DNA from: Bifidobacteriaceae bacterium
Lineage (GTDB): Bacteria; Actinomycetota; Actinomycetes; Actinomycetales; WQXJ01
Reading direction: 5' to 3'
Assembly: GCA_031278655.1 (NCBI GenBank)
Contig: JAITJZ010000132.1
Span: 1 to 32,633, forward strand
Length of the DNA: 32,633 bases
The stretch's first letter is position 1. Each line of letters opens with the position of its first letter. Positions 1 through 7,257 of this stretch are shown one piece after another. The position numbers and the translations under genes are program-made. The notes under the pieces were generated by a model. It searched no databases, was not told the origin of the DNA, and saw only the letters and a list, made by a program, of their open reading frames with translations.

Positions 1-135
1 GGTGGTGGGGTGTCTTTGTCGCCGGTGTGGTTGTTGGTTGGTGGTGGCGGGTTGTTGGTTGTGGGTGGTGTGGTTGTGGCTGTGGTTGTGGCGGCTGGCC
101 GCCGGAGGAGTCAATCTGAGAGGGGAGTTTACTGA
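1..135 (+). CDS. C-terminal end of a membrane-anchored protein, possibly mycosin (partial)
   Basis: Frame 1 is open from the window edge to a TGA at 133-135 and encodes 44 residues. It reads as a short Gly-rich stretch, a hydrophobic helix of about 25 residues (Leu, Val, Ala, Gly), then a basic tail with three consecutive arginines and about eight more residues. A single C-terminal transmembrane helix followed by an Arg-rich cytoplasmic tail is the usual ending of type VII secretion mycosin proteases (MycP), and the genes downstream fit such a locus. The stop overlaps the next start by one base (TGATG), which suggests translational coupling. The catalytic part lies outside the window, so the mycosin identity is inference. 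Another anchored T7SS protein is possible. That this frame is coding is more secure than its name. Confidence 0.55.
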   Translation, partial: GGGVSLSPVWLLVGGGGLLVVGGVVVAVVVAAGRRRSQSERGVY

Positions 136-1634
136 TGAGCGCGTTAGGGGATCTGCGTCGCGCCACCGCCGGAGTGGGCGGCGGCTTGGCGGGCTCGGCT
201 GCCGGTTATGTCGACCGGGTCGAGATCGCGTCGTTGGGCGCGCTGATGAGGGGTTCCAACGGCATTGACGGGGATGCTGCTCGAGTCACAGCCGTTCAGG
301 AGGGCCGGTGGCAGTCGGGTGCAGTGAGCAAGGCGCAGGCGGAAGCAGCGCGGTGGGAGCGGGCTATCTCGGATGTGGCGGCGGAGGCCTCCTCGGCCCT
401 GAATGCTTTGGTCCGGGCCCGTTACCGGCTCCAGGCGGCCCGTAACCGTCTGGCCGAGATCGAAGCGCTCGACGTCAATTATCTGGTGCGGATCGGCGCC
501 ACGGTGGCTGATGGCACTCCCGTCGGCTGGTTGTTGGACCAGGTCGGCCTGGGCGCCAACGACCAACTCAACCGGCTCCTCCAGCAAGAGAAGGAACGGC
601 AGGCGGCCGAGGAACTGGCCGATCTTCGAGGCGAGATGGCGAGCGCAGCTAGGACTACGAACTCTTATTCACCTCAAAGCCCGCCGCGGTTTTCCTATGT
701 CGTGCGACCGGACCCCGGTCCATCCCCTGATCCAAATGGTGGTGATGACCAAAACGGCGGTGGCGTTGGTGGTGGTGGCTCTGGCGGTGGCGGTGGCGGT
801 GGCGCTGTTCCGAACTTCCCCACCGATCCGATCACCCGGGTGCCGTCCACCGATCCGATCAAGAATGAGACCGGCGTCGGTCCCGTCGAGCCCCCCGGTG
901 ACACATCCAAAGACGGGCCTCCCGCAGACACCGTCACCCCGGCCTATCCGACCAACCCGGGAGATCCGACCAACCCGGGCGATGACCGTTCGGCCAACCC
1001 GGGAGATCCGACCAACCCGGGGGATGGTGGTTCGACCAACCCGGGGGGTGGTGGTTCGACCACCCCGGGTGGTTGGCGTCCGCGGGATTATCGGGTGGAT
1101 TCCGGTTTGGACGGTTTGCGGGCTGATGGTCAGATCACGCCGGGCCTGGGGGCTGGGTCGTTGGGCGGCGGCGCGGCCGCGGCCGGGGCTGTTGGGTTGG
1201 GTTTCAGGGCCGCTGGTGGTCTTGGGGCCGGTGGGGCCGGCGGGTTGGGGGCCGGGGGTTTGGGGGCTGTTGGCGGTGGTCTTGGGGCTGCTGGCGGTGG
1301 TGTGGGCGGTGTCGGCTTGCCGGGTGGTGTGGCTGGGGCCCGGGGGGCTGACGCTGTGATGGGCGGGGCTGGTTCTGGGCAGGGCGGGGCTGGTTCGCAG
1401 GGTGGTCAGGGCGGTCAGGGTGGGATGGCGGCGCCGATGGGCCGCGGTGGTGGTTCGCAGAGTTCTAAGGCGCGGAAGGCGAAGCGTTATTTGGCGCCGC
1501 GTCTGGAGGAGGAGGAGGAGTTGGCGCCGGTGGTGGTGGGCCGGGCGGGGGACCGTGAGCAGGTGGCCCGGAAGGTCGCCAGCGCCAAGGCCCGGGGGGA
1601 GTGGGACATTGAAGATGACCCCTATCAGTTATGA
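135..1634 (+). CDS. PPE-like, Gly/Pro-rich putative type VII secretion substrate (499 aa)
   Basis: The ATG at 135 overlaps the preceding stop and has a purine-rich ribosome site (GAGAGGGGAG) about 7 bases upstream. Residues 1-190 are Ala/Arg/Glu-rich and probably form long helices, as in PPE or WXG-type T7SS substrates. Residues 195-300 are a Pro/Gly/Asp linker containing 18-bp tandem units that encode repeats of the type PTNPGD. Residues 330-440 are almost only Gly, Ala, Leu and Val. The C-terminus switches to a charged segment with Lys/Arg clusters, a run of five glutamates and an acidic tail, a type of ending I associate with actinobacterial PPE-like proteins. I see no classical WxG and no clear YxxxD/E secretion motif. 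Its role is inferred from neighbours: an ESX-associated surface or secreted protein. Codon use in the Gly-rich part is relaxed, with many GGT/GGG codons. Confidence 0.6.
   Translation: MSALGDLRRATAGVGGGLAGSAAGYVDRVEIASLGALMRGSNGIDGDAARVTAVQEGRWQSGAVSKAQAEAARWERAISDVAAEASSALNALVRARYRLQAARNRLAEIEALDVNYLVRIGATVADGTPVGWLLDQVGLGANDQLNRLLQQEKERQAAEELADLRGEMASAARTTNSYSPQSPPRFSYVVRPDPGPSPDPNGGDDQNGGGVGGGGSGGGGGGGAVPNFPTDPITRVPSTDPIKNETGVGPVEPPGDTSKDGPPADTVTPAYPTNPGDPTNPGDDRSANPGDPTNPGDGGSTNPGGGGSTTPGGWRPRDYRVDSGLDGLRADGQITPGLGAGSLGGGAAAAGAVGLGFRAAGGLGAGGAGGLGAGGLGAVGGGLGAAGGGVGGVGLPGGVAGARGADAVMGGAGSGQGGAGSQGGQGGQGGMAAPMGRGGGSQSSKARKAKRYLAPRLEEEEELAPVVVGRAGDREQVARKVASAKARGEWDIEDDPYQL
948..1070 (+). 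repeat. In-frame 18-bp tandem repeat (PTNPGD units)
   Basis: Units resembling CCGACCAACCCGGGAGAT recur about six times with substitutions and small insertions, giving the PTNPGD/STNPGG series of the linker. The period is a multiple of three, so changes in copy number keep the reading frame. Confidence 0.8.
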
Positions 1635-1735
1635 AGAATCGCCGGCAGGCGGTGGCCAATGGCGTCCACCGCGCCCGGCACCACGGGCGGGCCAACCGGT
1701 CGCAGCCCACTCAACCAGAAAGGAGATGACCAAAC

Positions 1736-2806
1736 ATGAGTGATTTGGTCAAATATGAGGCTGGCGCCTTCAGGCGCCTCAGCGGCGGCCTTGATGACGC
1801 CGCCAGCGACCTGAGCGCAATCGGCGGTTATGTCAAGAGGTACTGCCAAGTCACCGGCAGTTTCGGATTGCTCTTGCGCTCGGCGGCGGCCACTTATGGC
1901 AACGCCCACGAGGCTATCCGGGACGCCATGAACGAGGCCACAGGCGGGGCCGCCCGCATGGCGGACAAAGTCGAGGAGATTGGCGCGCTGGCCGAAGACT
2001 TCGAGGAGATGTTCCAAGAGGAAATCGACAGGCTTAGGGATGAGATCGAGAATGGTGGTCGCGGTGGCGGCGGCTCCGGCGGTGGCGGCATCGATATCGA
2101 CATCGATATCGATATCGACAACACCAACACGAACACCAACACGAACACCAACACCAACACCAACACGGGTGGTGGCGGTGGTGGCGGTGGTGGCGGCGGT
2201 GGCGGCGGTGGCGGCACCACGCCTGTGTTTACAACGCCGGTGACGCCAACAACCCCGGTGACGCCAACCACGCCGGTGACGCCAACAACCCCAGTGACGC
2301 CAACCACGCCGGTGACGCCAACCACGCCGGTCACCGACGAATGGGAACAGCGCGAGCGCGAGTGGGAACAGCGCGAACGCGAATGGGAACAGCGCGAACG
2401 CGAATGGGAGCAGCGCGAAGCCGAATGGGAACAGCGCGAAGCCGAACCGGACGTCACCAACGCCGCCGACCCGCCGCTGCCGGGCCGGTCGACAGTCGAG
2501 GCTGGCGAGTCTGTGCAGGTCGATCTGGCGGAATCCGTCCCGACCTATGACCCGCCCGCCAGCTTCTGGAAGGAATATGCCCAAACCGATCCGCTGGAGC
2601 GCTCGCCGGAGGAGTTGGCGGCGGCCTGGGAGGCGCGGGACCAATGGCTGCCGACCATCCCGCGTGATGAGACAGTCAGCCTGCCGTTCGAGAATTGGAC
2701 GGGCATCACGCCCACGCTGACGCAGCTGGGCGGCCTGCCGCAAGTCGAACTGCGGTTGACCTGGCCTTCCAGTGTGACTAGTGGCAGTGGGGAGGAGGCG
2801 TCATGA
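1736..2806 (+). CDS. Helical ESX-type N-terminal domain fused to a mosaic of amino-acid repeats (356 aa)
   Basis: The ATG at 1736 follows a strong AAAGGAG site. Residues 1-115 form a helical domain with heptad-like spacing and a Glu/Asp-rich second half, resembling EspC/WXG100-type T7SS proteins but without an obvious WxG turn. Then come five homogeneous arrays back to back: Ile-Asp x5, Asn-Thr x8, Gly x16, a Thr/Pro/Val array with 6-residue period, and five copies of a Trp-Glu-Gln-Arg heptad that should form a charged helix. The last 120 residues are non-repetitive, with Trp, Pro and acidic residues. The gene overlaps the next by ATGA. It is probably a surface-exposed or secreted component of the T7SS locus, with the arrays acting as spacers. 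No enzymatic motif is visible. Function is unknown. Confidence 0.6.
   Translation: MSDLVKYEAGAFRRLSGGLDDAASDLSAIGGYVKRYCQVTGSFGLLLRSAAATYGNAHEAIRDAMNEATGGAARMADKVEEIGALAEDFEEMFQEEIDRLRDEIENGGRGGGGSGGGGIDIDIDIDIDNTNTNTNTNTNTNTNTGGGGGGGGGGGGGGGGTTPVFTTPVTPTTPVTPTTPVTPTTPVTPTTPVTPTTPVTDEWEQREREWEQREREWEQREREWEQREAEWEQREAEPDVTNAADPPLPGRSTVEAGESVQVDLAESVPTYDPPASFWKEYAQTDPLERSPEELAAAWEARDQWLPTIPRDETVSLPFENWTGITPTLTQLGGLPQVELRLTWPSSVTSGSGEEAS
2090..2446 (+). repeat. Five consecutive coding microsatellite/minisatellite arrays
   Basis: Read directly: 2090-2119 alternates ATC and GAT/GAC codons. 2120-2167 alternates AAC with ACC/ACG. 2168-2215 is 16 glycine codons, GGT/GGC. About 2231-2332 is an 18-bp unit of ACG CCA ACC ACG CCG GTG type. 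2342-2446 is a 21-bp unit starting TGGGAACAGCGCGA, five copies. All keep one reading frame. Confidence 0.9.
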
Positions 2807-3537
2807 GCGGGGCAACGCAATGCCTGACACCGCCGCCCCAGACGCGGCTGTACCTGGAGAAGAACATCACATCCCAGTTCTCAGGCATGCTCTCGGTGCT
2901 AGACAAGGTGGCCGAACTGATTCTGGGATACTCACCGCTTGAAGAACTGGTCTACAAGCCTTTCTTCGGCGACTGGGACGCCCTCATCGCCGCGGCAACG
3001 GCCTGGCGCAACAGCGCCACAGCCGTCAGCGTGGTGGCCGCCGACCTGACCGCCCTGGAGGAAGTGCTGGGCGACGGCTGGGCCGGCCGCGGGGCGGACG
3101 CCTTCCGGGAGCAGCTCGAGGAATACATCGAAGGGCTCCAGGAGTACCCGGATGCGGCCCGGCAGATGGCGGAGATGTTGGACGCATCCGTCGAGGCGGG
3201 GGCGGCAGCGGCTGAGGCGGTCGCGGCAGCCATCAACTTGATGGTCGAGGTCGGCATGATCCTTCTGACGGAGCTGGCCGTGCCAGTGGCCGGGTGGGTG
3301 GCTGGCGGCGCGACCGTGGCGCTCTATGGTCCCCGGGTGATGTGGGCGGCGAGCAACGCCGTCAGGGCAGTCAATACCGTCATCAGGGTGATTCAACTAA
3401 TCCATGACGCAATCGGTATCCTTAATGCGGCAATCGCAGCCATTCAAGCCATCGTCAAGGTGATCGAGACCAGCGGCAACCTCAGCCGGGAAGCGTCTGA
3501 GGCGATCACTGCGGCTGACGGGTTGTCGAGCTGGTGA
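2803..3537 (+). CDS. WXG100-superfamily protein with C-terminal hydrophobic region (244 aa)
   Basis: The start overlaps the preceding stop (ATGA) and has GGAGG upstream at 2792-2796. Residues 40-60 contain a YSPLEEL ... FFGDWDAL segment, and residues 90-105 contain a Trp-Ala-Gly turn (GWAGRGADAF) between two long helices. This is the helix-turn-helix hairpin of WXG100-type T7SS proteins, in the longer form seen in actinobacterial polymorphic-toxin and ESX loci. The C-terminal 110 residues are Ala/Val/Ile-rich, with one or two segments (about residues 145-175 and 195-225) hydrophobic enough to contact a membrane. No toxin domain is visible. Position between two other T7SS-type genes suggests it is a secreted partner or scaffold. 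No YxxxD/E motif follows the WXG helix pair. Confidence 0.65.
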   Translation: MSGATQCLTPPPQTRLYLEKNITSQFSGMLSVLDKVAELILGYSPLEELVYKPFFGDWDALIAAATAWRNSATAVSVVAADLTALEEVLGDGWAGRGADAFREQLEEYIEGLQEYPDAARQMAEMLDASVEAGAAAAEAVAAAINLMVEVGMILLTELAVPVAGWVAGGATVALYGPRVMWAASNAVRAVNTVIRVIQLIHDAIGILNAAIAAIQAIVKVIETSGNLSREASEAITAADGLSSW

Positions 3538-3579
3538 GATTGAAACGAACAGAGAACTCGCTCGAAGGAGGTGGGTCCA

Positions 3580-3987
3580 ATGGAGTTCAATAGGGACGAG
3601 GCGCTTGAGGCCGTCCGTAGGGACACACAGTGGTTGCGCAAGGTGACGGCCCGGATGCGGGCCGAGCGTGACAAACTGCACACGATGACCGAGGAATCGA
3701 TGGCCGAGGCTGTCCGCAAGCGGCGCTCCGGTGAGTCCGGCAGGGCGTGGCAGCGTCTCCAGCAGCGCATCGACATGGGCACCACAAGCCTTGAAGATGT
3801 GATGATGGGCATGGACCACAGCCGTGACGCCATGGAGGTCCGCGATGATTTGACGGAGAACCTGGGCAAGTTCGCCATCGAATGCAACGAGTTGCGCCGT
3901 CAAGGCTTGTTTGACTTCGACGAAGACCTCGACGAAGGCCTCGACGAAGACCCTGACGAAGACCCTGACGACAACGCCACGCCCTGA
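3580..3987 (+). CDS. Small coiled-coil protein with acidic repeat tail (135 aa)
   Basis: I chose the ATG at 3580 over an in-frame GTG at 3571 because AAGGAG (3565-3570) lies 9 bases before the ATG and abuts the GTG. Residues 1-105 are highly charged and helical, with regular hydrophobic spacing, like small EspC/WXG-type helical partners. A WxG turn is not seen. The last 25 residues are almost only Asp, Glu, Leu and Pro in a GACGAAGAC-type DNA repeat. It is the last gene of the T7SS-like operon, 42 bases after the WXG gene, and is followed 6 bases later by a strong hairpin. It may be a partner or chaperone of the WXG protein, but I do not recognise a family. Confidence 0.55.
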   Translation: MEFNRDEALEAVRRDTQWLRKVTARMRAERDKLHTMTEESMAEAVRKRRSGESGRAWQRLQQRIDMGTTSLEDVMMGMDHSRDAMEVRDDLTENLGKFAIECNELRRQGLFDFDEDLDEGLDEDPDEDPDDNATP

Positions 3988-3993
3988 CCGCTG

Positions 3994-4034
3994 CCGCAGT
4001 CACCGGCGCCGGGACACGGCGCCGGTGACTGCGG
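3994..4034 (+). terminator. 17-bp perfect hairpin ending the T7SS-like operon
   Basis: Arms 3994-4010 (CCGCAGTCACCGGCGCC) and 4018-4034 are exact reverse complements around a 7-base loop. It starts 6 bases after the stop codon of the small acidic protein. No T-run follows, which is common for actinobacterial terminators. It separates the T7SS genes from the cimA unit. Confidence 0.7.
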
Positions 4035-4100
4035 TCGGCACAGGACGCCGCGCCTCAGAATTGGAAGACGAGGCGGTTTCGCGTCCAGCCGACGTTGTGG

Positions 4101-4113
4101 CACCATTGGAGGC
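4101..4113 (+). promoter_or_regulatory. Possible -10 box of a leaderless transcript for the cimA leader
   Basis: CACCAT at 4101-4106 matches positions 2 and 6 of TANNNT and lies exactly 7 bases before the GTG at 4114. That geometry would place the transcription start on the start codon, as in leaderless actinobacterial mRNAs. GGAGG at 4108-4112 is too close to the GTG to act as a normal ribosome site, which favours the leaderless reading. The -35 region is weak. Confidence 0.35.
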
Positions 4114-4143
4114 GTGACTCATCAGGTCATCATCATTACTTAG
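4114..4143 (+). CDS. Ile-rich leader peptide (9 aa) of the cimA attenuator
   Basis: GTG ACT CAT CAG GTC, then ATC ATC ATT (4129-4137), then ACT TAG encode MTHQVIIIT. Three consecutive isoleucine codons after a valine codon, immediately before two hairpins and a U-run, are the hallmark of ribosome-mediated attenuation. The downstream gene makes the precursor of 2-ketobutyrate used for isoleucine, so isoleucine is the logical signal. A ribosome stalled on the Ile codons would cover the 5' arm of the first hairpin at 4143-4149. The peptide has no other likely role. Uncertainty comes from its very short length and the lack of a properly spaced ribosome site. Confidence 0.65.
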   Translation: MTHQVIIIT

Positions 4144-4204
4144 CGCACCCGGCGGCTAGTCCGCTTGGTGCGCAACCTCCTGTCCGTCCGGCGGGAGGTT
4201 TTTT
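4143..4204 (+). promoter_or_regulatory. Transcription attenuator (pause hairpin plus intrinsic terminator) upstream of cimA
   Basis: Hairpin 1 pairs GCGCACC (4143-4149) with GGTGCGC (4167-4173) and inside it GCGG (4152-4155) with CCGC (4161-4164). Its first base is the last base of the leader stop codon. Directly adjoining, hairpin 2 pairs AACCTCC (4174-4180) with GGAGGTT (4194-4200), and the T-run continues to 4204, a classic intrinsic terminator. A possible antiterminator pairs the freed CCGC with GCGG at 4191-4194, which overlaps the terminator's 3' arm. That pairing is short and is my inference. Confidence 0.65.
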
Positions 4205-4230
4205 GTTGCCCGAGACGCGAGGAAAAGCAC

Positions 4231-5832
4231 ATGGCCAAGCAGTTGCACGTTTACGACACCACGCTGCGCGACGGCGCGCAGCAAGAAGGCATGAACCTGT
4301 CCGTGGCGGACAAACTCCAGATCGCGGCCCTGCTGGACCGCCTCGGGGTTGACTTCATCGAGGGCGGCTGGCCGGGCGCGATCCCCAAAGACACCGAGTT
4401 CTTCTCCCGGCTGGCCAAAGAGGTCACCTTCGGCAAAGCCACACTGGCGGCCTTCGGGTCCACCCGCCGCGCCGGCGGCGCGGCGGCCAGCGACCCGCAG
4501 GTGAGGGCGCTGCTGGAGGCTGAGGCGCCGGTGGTGACCCTGGTGGCGAAGTCCGACATCCGCCACGTCGAGCGGGCGCTGAAGACCACCGGCGCGGAGA
4601 ACCTGGCCATGATCGCTGACACGGTCAGTTTCCTGGTGGGCGAGGGGCGGCGGGTCTTCCTCGACGCCGAGCATTTCTTTGACGGGCACGCCTTCGACCC
4701 GGCCTACGCCGTCTCCTGCGTCAAGGCGGCGGCGGACTCCGGGGCCGAAGTGGTGGTGCTGTGCGACACCAACGGCGGCATGCTGCCGGAGCGGGTGCGC
4801 CTGGTGGTGGCTGAAGTCGGCCGCCTGACCGGGGCGGCGCTGGGAGTTCACTGCCACAACGACACCGGCTGCGCGGTGGCCAACTCCCTGGCGGCGGTCG
4901 AAGCCGGCGCCATGCACGTCCAGGGCACCATCAACGGCTACGGCGAGCGCACCGGCAACGCCGACCTGACCGCCATCATCCCGAACCTGGTCCTGAAACT
5001 GGGCCGGCCGGCGCTCAGCGCCGCCCAATTGGCGGACCTGACCGGCGTGGCCCACGCCATCAGCGAAGTCACCAACATTGCGCCCTTCGCCCGCCAGCCC
5101 TATGTGGGGACCTCGGCTTTCGCGCACAAGGCTGGGCTCCACGCCAGCGCCATCCGGGTGGACCCGGATTTGTACCAGCACATCGATCCCGTGGCGGTGG
5201 GCAACGACATGCGCATGCTGGTCTCGGAGATGGCCGGACGCGCCTCCGTGGAACTCAAAGGCAAGGAGCTGGGCTTCGACTTGGCGGGTCAACATGACGT
5301 GCTGGGGCGCGTGACTGAGAAGGTCAAGGCGTTGGAGGCGGCGGGCTACACCTTCGACGCCGCCGACGCCTCCTTCGAGCTGCTGCTTCGCTCCCAACTG
5401 CCGAGCGGGCGGCCTGAGTACTTCCGCGTCGAATCGTGGCGGACCATCTCTGAGACCGTGCCGAACGGCCGCCCCGGCCCCGAGGCGCCGACCTCATCCG
5501 AGGCCACGGTCAAACTGTGGGCCGGCGAGGAACGCCTCGTCGCCACCGGCGAGGGCAACGGCCCGGTCAACGCCCTCGACGCGGCGCTGCGCCTGGCCCT
5601 GGGCGGCGTCTACCCCGAACTCGCCAACATAGACCTGGTCGACTACAAGGTCCGCATCCTCGATTCGGCCCGCGGCACGGACGCGGTCACCCGCGTCATG
5701 ATCGAATCAGCCGACGCCTGCTCGACCTGGCGGACAGTCGGCGTTGGCGCCAACATCATCGAAGCCTCCTGGGAGGCCCTGACCGACGCCTTCACCTACG
5801 GCCTCATGTCCGCATCCGTCTCCCCGCGCTGA
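4231..5832 (+). CDS. cimA: (R)-citramalate synthase
   Basis: The enzyme condenses acetyl-CoA with pyruvate to citramalate, the first step of the threonine-independent route to 2-ketobutyrate and isoleucine. The ATG at 4231 follows GAGGAAA 8 bases upstream; in-frame extension upstream would run into the attenuator. Residues 1-275 form the HMGL/DRE-TIM barrel, with the YDTTLRDGAQQEG motif at 8-20 carrying the catalytic Arg and the metal-binding Asp. H207 and H209 in the HCHND motif complete the metal site. The GTSAFAHKAGLHASA segment follows near residue 293. Residues 400-533 match the LeuA-type regulatory dimer domain, the feedback site for isoleucine. At 533 residues it has the usual CimA length and is closer to CimA than to the shorter homocitrate or HMG-lyase families. 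No other branched-chain gene is adjacent. Confidence 0.93.
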   Translation: MAKQLHVYDTTLRDGAQQEGMNLSVADKLQIAALLDRLGVDFIEGGWPGAIPKDTEFFSRLAKEVTFGKATLAAFGSTRRAGGAAASDPQVRALLEAEAPVVTLVAKSDIRHVERALKTTGAENLAMIADTVSFLVGEGRRVFLDAEHFFDGHAFDPAYAVSCVKAAADSGAEVVVLCDTNGGMLPERVRLVVAEVGRLTGAALGVHCHNDTGCAVANSLAAVEAGAMHVQGTINGYGERTGNADLTAIIPNLVLKLGRPALSAAQLADLTGVAHAISEVTNIAPFARQPYVGTSAFAHKAGLHASAIRVDPDLYQHIDPVAVGNDMRMLVSEMAGRASVELKGKELGFDLAGQHDVLGRVTEKVKALEAAGYTFDAADASFELLLRSQLPSGRPEYFRVESWRTISETVPNGRPGPEAPTSSEATVKLWAGEERLVATGEGNGPVNALDAALRLALGGVYPELANIDLVDYKVRILDSARGTDAVTRVMIESADACSTWRTVGVGANIIEASWEALTDAFTYGLMSASVSPR

Positions 5833-5872
5833 CCTGGGACCGGGCGCGGCGCCGCCTGCCGGGGCCGTCAGC

Positions 5873-5911
5873 TGGATGGGGCTGGGGCGTCAGCGGGATG
5901 GGGCTGGGGCG
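5873..5911. repeat. Imperfect 21-22-bp tandem duplication at the end of the LLM gene
   Basis: GGATGGGGCTGGGGCG occurs twice, separated by TCAGCG-type sequence, across the stop codon of the minus-strand oxidoreductase gene. It may have lengthened or shortened that protein's tail. Confidence 0.6.
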
Positions 5912-6996
5912 CGGCGGGCGCGGGGGACCGGGACCGCGCGCGGGCGCGCCGGGCGCGCCGAGGCGTGCGGATAGGCGGAAGGGAAGCGGCCCGTCGCGGC
6001 CAGGGCGGGGGCGAGATCGTCCACCACCAGCATCAGGTCGACCGGCAGCGAAGTCGGCAAGAAGGTGAAGCCGTCGCAGGCGCCCCGGTCCGCCCACTCC
6101 AGGCAGTGCTCGGCCAAGCCCGCCGGCGTGCCGACGTAGCGGGCATGGCCGCCGCCCAGCCGCCGGCCGATGATCCCCTCGGCCAGATCCTTGCGCGCCT
6201 CGGCGTGGGCCGGCTCGTGCGCCAAGGTGACCGTCAGGTCGACCAAAACCCTGACATCCTCGGGCGCCCTCCCGGCCCCAGCGGCGGCCGCCCGCAACTC
6301 GGCGCGTTTGGCGACGGCATCGTCCAACGACTCCGCCTTGACGCGGGCGATGTCCGCCTTGTCTGCGGCCAGGGCGGCGGAACGGGGCGTGTCCGCCCTC
6401 ATCACCAAGACCGGGCCGCGCGGCGGGGAGCCGGCGCCCCCGGGCCGGCCGGCGGCCCTGGCCCCCAGGCGCTGACGGCGCATCGCCCGCGCCGAGGCGG
6501 CCAGCTTGGTCCGGGGTTCGGCCTGCGACCAGGCATCTTGCACGATGGCGCTCAGCAGCTCGCCCGAATGGGCCTTGGGGGAGGGATGGTCCAGCAGTTG
6601 CAGCTCCCAGCCGTGGCGGCCCCCAGAAGCGATCTCCAAACCGACCAGAGCCTCCAGCAGCGACGACGGCTCGACCCAGCTCGACCGCACGGCCGGGACC
6701 AGGCGGATGCCCTGGGTGGCCGCGGCCAGGCGCGTGGCCAGGCGAATCGAGTCGAGCCCGCTGCGCCGCCGGCCGGAGAACGGCGGATTCCCGGCCAAAG
6801 TGTCATCGACGCAGATGAAATCGAGCACGCCGCGTTGAGCGGTGCGGGCCAACCGGGCTGTGGCGCCGAGGTCCACGGCCGCGGGCGGCTGGTCGTCATC
6901 GTCCTCGTCAAAGTCGACCGGGCTGGGAAACCGGTCGACCGAGCTGACCAGTTCCGAGCCGAGGTAGATGCGCTTGTTCGCGGTGACAATGTTCAC
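5890..6996 (-). CDS. Divergent luciferase-like (LLM class) flavin-dependent oxidoreductase (368 aa)
   Basis: The C-terminal half carries recognisable features of the NtaA/DszA branch of luciferase-like monooxygenases: a GPVLVMRADT strand followed by a helix (residues 195-215), and near residues 285-330 a GTPAGLAEHCLEW ... DGFTFLPTSLP stretch that corresponds to the family's GTPE ... AADGF region. The N-terminal half is degenerate, with an Asp-rich insertion (residues 28-35) and no family-typical N-terminal strand, so flavin or F420 binding cannot be read from sequence. The GTG start at 6996 has GGCGGTGAG about 8 bases upstream. The C-terminus ends in a Pro/Arg tail whose DNA runs into a 21-bp repeat. 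It is transcribed divergently from the ATP-grasp gene, with a palindrome between them. Substrate unknown. Confidence 0.65.
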   Translation of the reverse strand: MNIVTANKRIYLGSELVSSVDRFPSPVDFDEDDDDQPPAAVDLGATARLARTAQRGVLDFICVDDTLAGNPPFSGRRRSGLDSIRLATRLAAATQGIRLVPAVRSSWVEPSSLLEALVGLEIASGGRHGWELQLLDHPSPKAHSGELLSAIVQDAWSQAEPRTKLAASARAMRRQRLGARAAGRPGGAGSPPRGPVLVMRADTPRSAALAADKADIARVKAESLDDAVAKRAELRAAAAGAGRAPEDVRVLVDLTVTLAHEPAHAEARKDLAEGIIGRRLGGGHARYVGTPAGLAEHCLEWADRGACDGFTFLPTSLPVDLMLVVDDLAPALAATGRFPSAYPHASARPARPRAVPVPRARRAPAPSR

Positions 6997-7040
6997 CTGG
7001 GCTCACCGCCTTTGGGTGGTTCGAAGCTGTGCGAGGGCCA

Positions 7041-7060
7041 CAGCCAATGGACATTGGCTG
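7041..7060. promoter_or_regulatory. 20-bp palindrome, likely operator between divergent genes
   Basis: CAGCCAAT (7041-7048) and ATTGGCTG (7053-7060) are perfect inverted 8-bp arms around GGAC. It lies 45 bases upstream of the minus-strand oxidoreductase start, where a dimeric repressor (TetR or LacI type) would bind. No regulator gene is adjacent, so the cognate protein is unknown. Confidence 0.5.
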
Positions 7061-7195
7061 GCCCGGCGGTCTTCCGTACCACGTGGCGGTCACAAACGAA
7101 GCCCTGGGGAGGCGACGGTTTAGACATCCGGCCGATCGGAGCGGGGCGCACTCCTGGGTGAGACAGTATGTCGTGATTCGGCCCATGTCAATGCG

Positions 7196-7206
7196 TATGC
7201 TGGCTG
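7196..7206 (+). promoter_or_regulatory. Probable -10 box of the ATP-grasp gene
   Basis: TATGCT at 7196-7201 is close to the TATAAT consensus. Transcription would start near 7207-7209, about 50 bases before the chosen TTG start. No good -35 is visible. Confidence 0.4.
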
Positions 7207-7257
7207 GTGACCGATCTTGAAGATCACAACCGACCTGAACCGACCCAAGGAGCCCAG

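Noticed and set aside
2-268. Open frame of 88 codons at the window start
   Set aside because: Trp/Cys/Leu-rich and out of frame with both the membrane-anchor end (frame 1, stop at 135) and the PPE-like gene; it is a shadow of the Gly/Val-rich coding DNA.
7021-7110. GGTTCGA sequence suggesting a tRNA T-arm
   Set aside because: No acceptor stem or anticodon arm can be folded around it.
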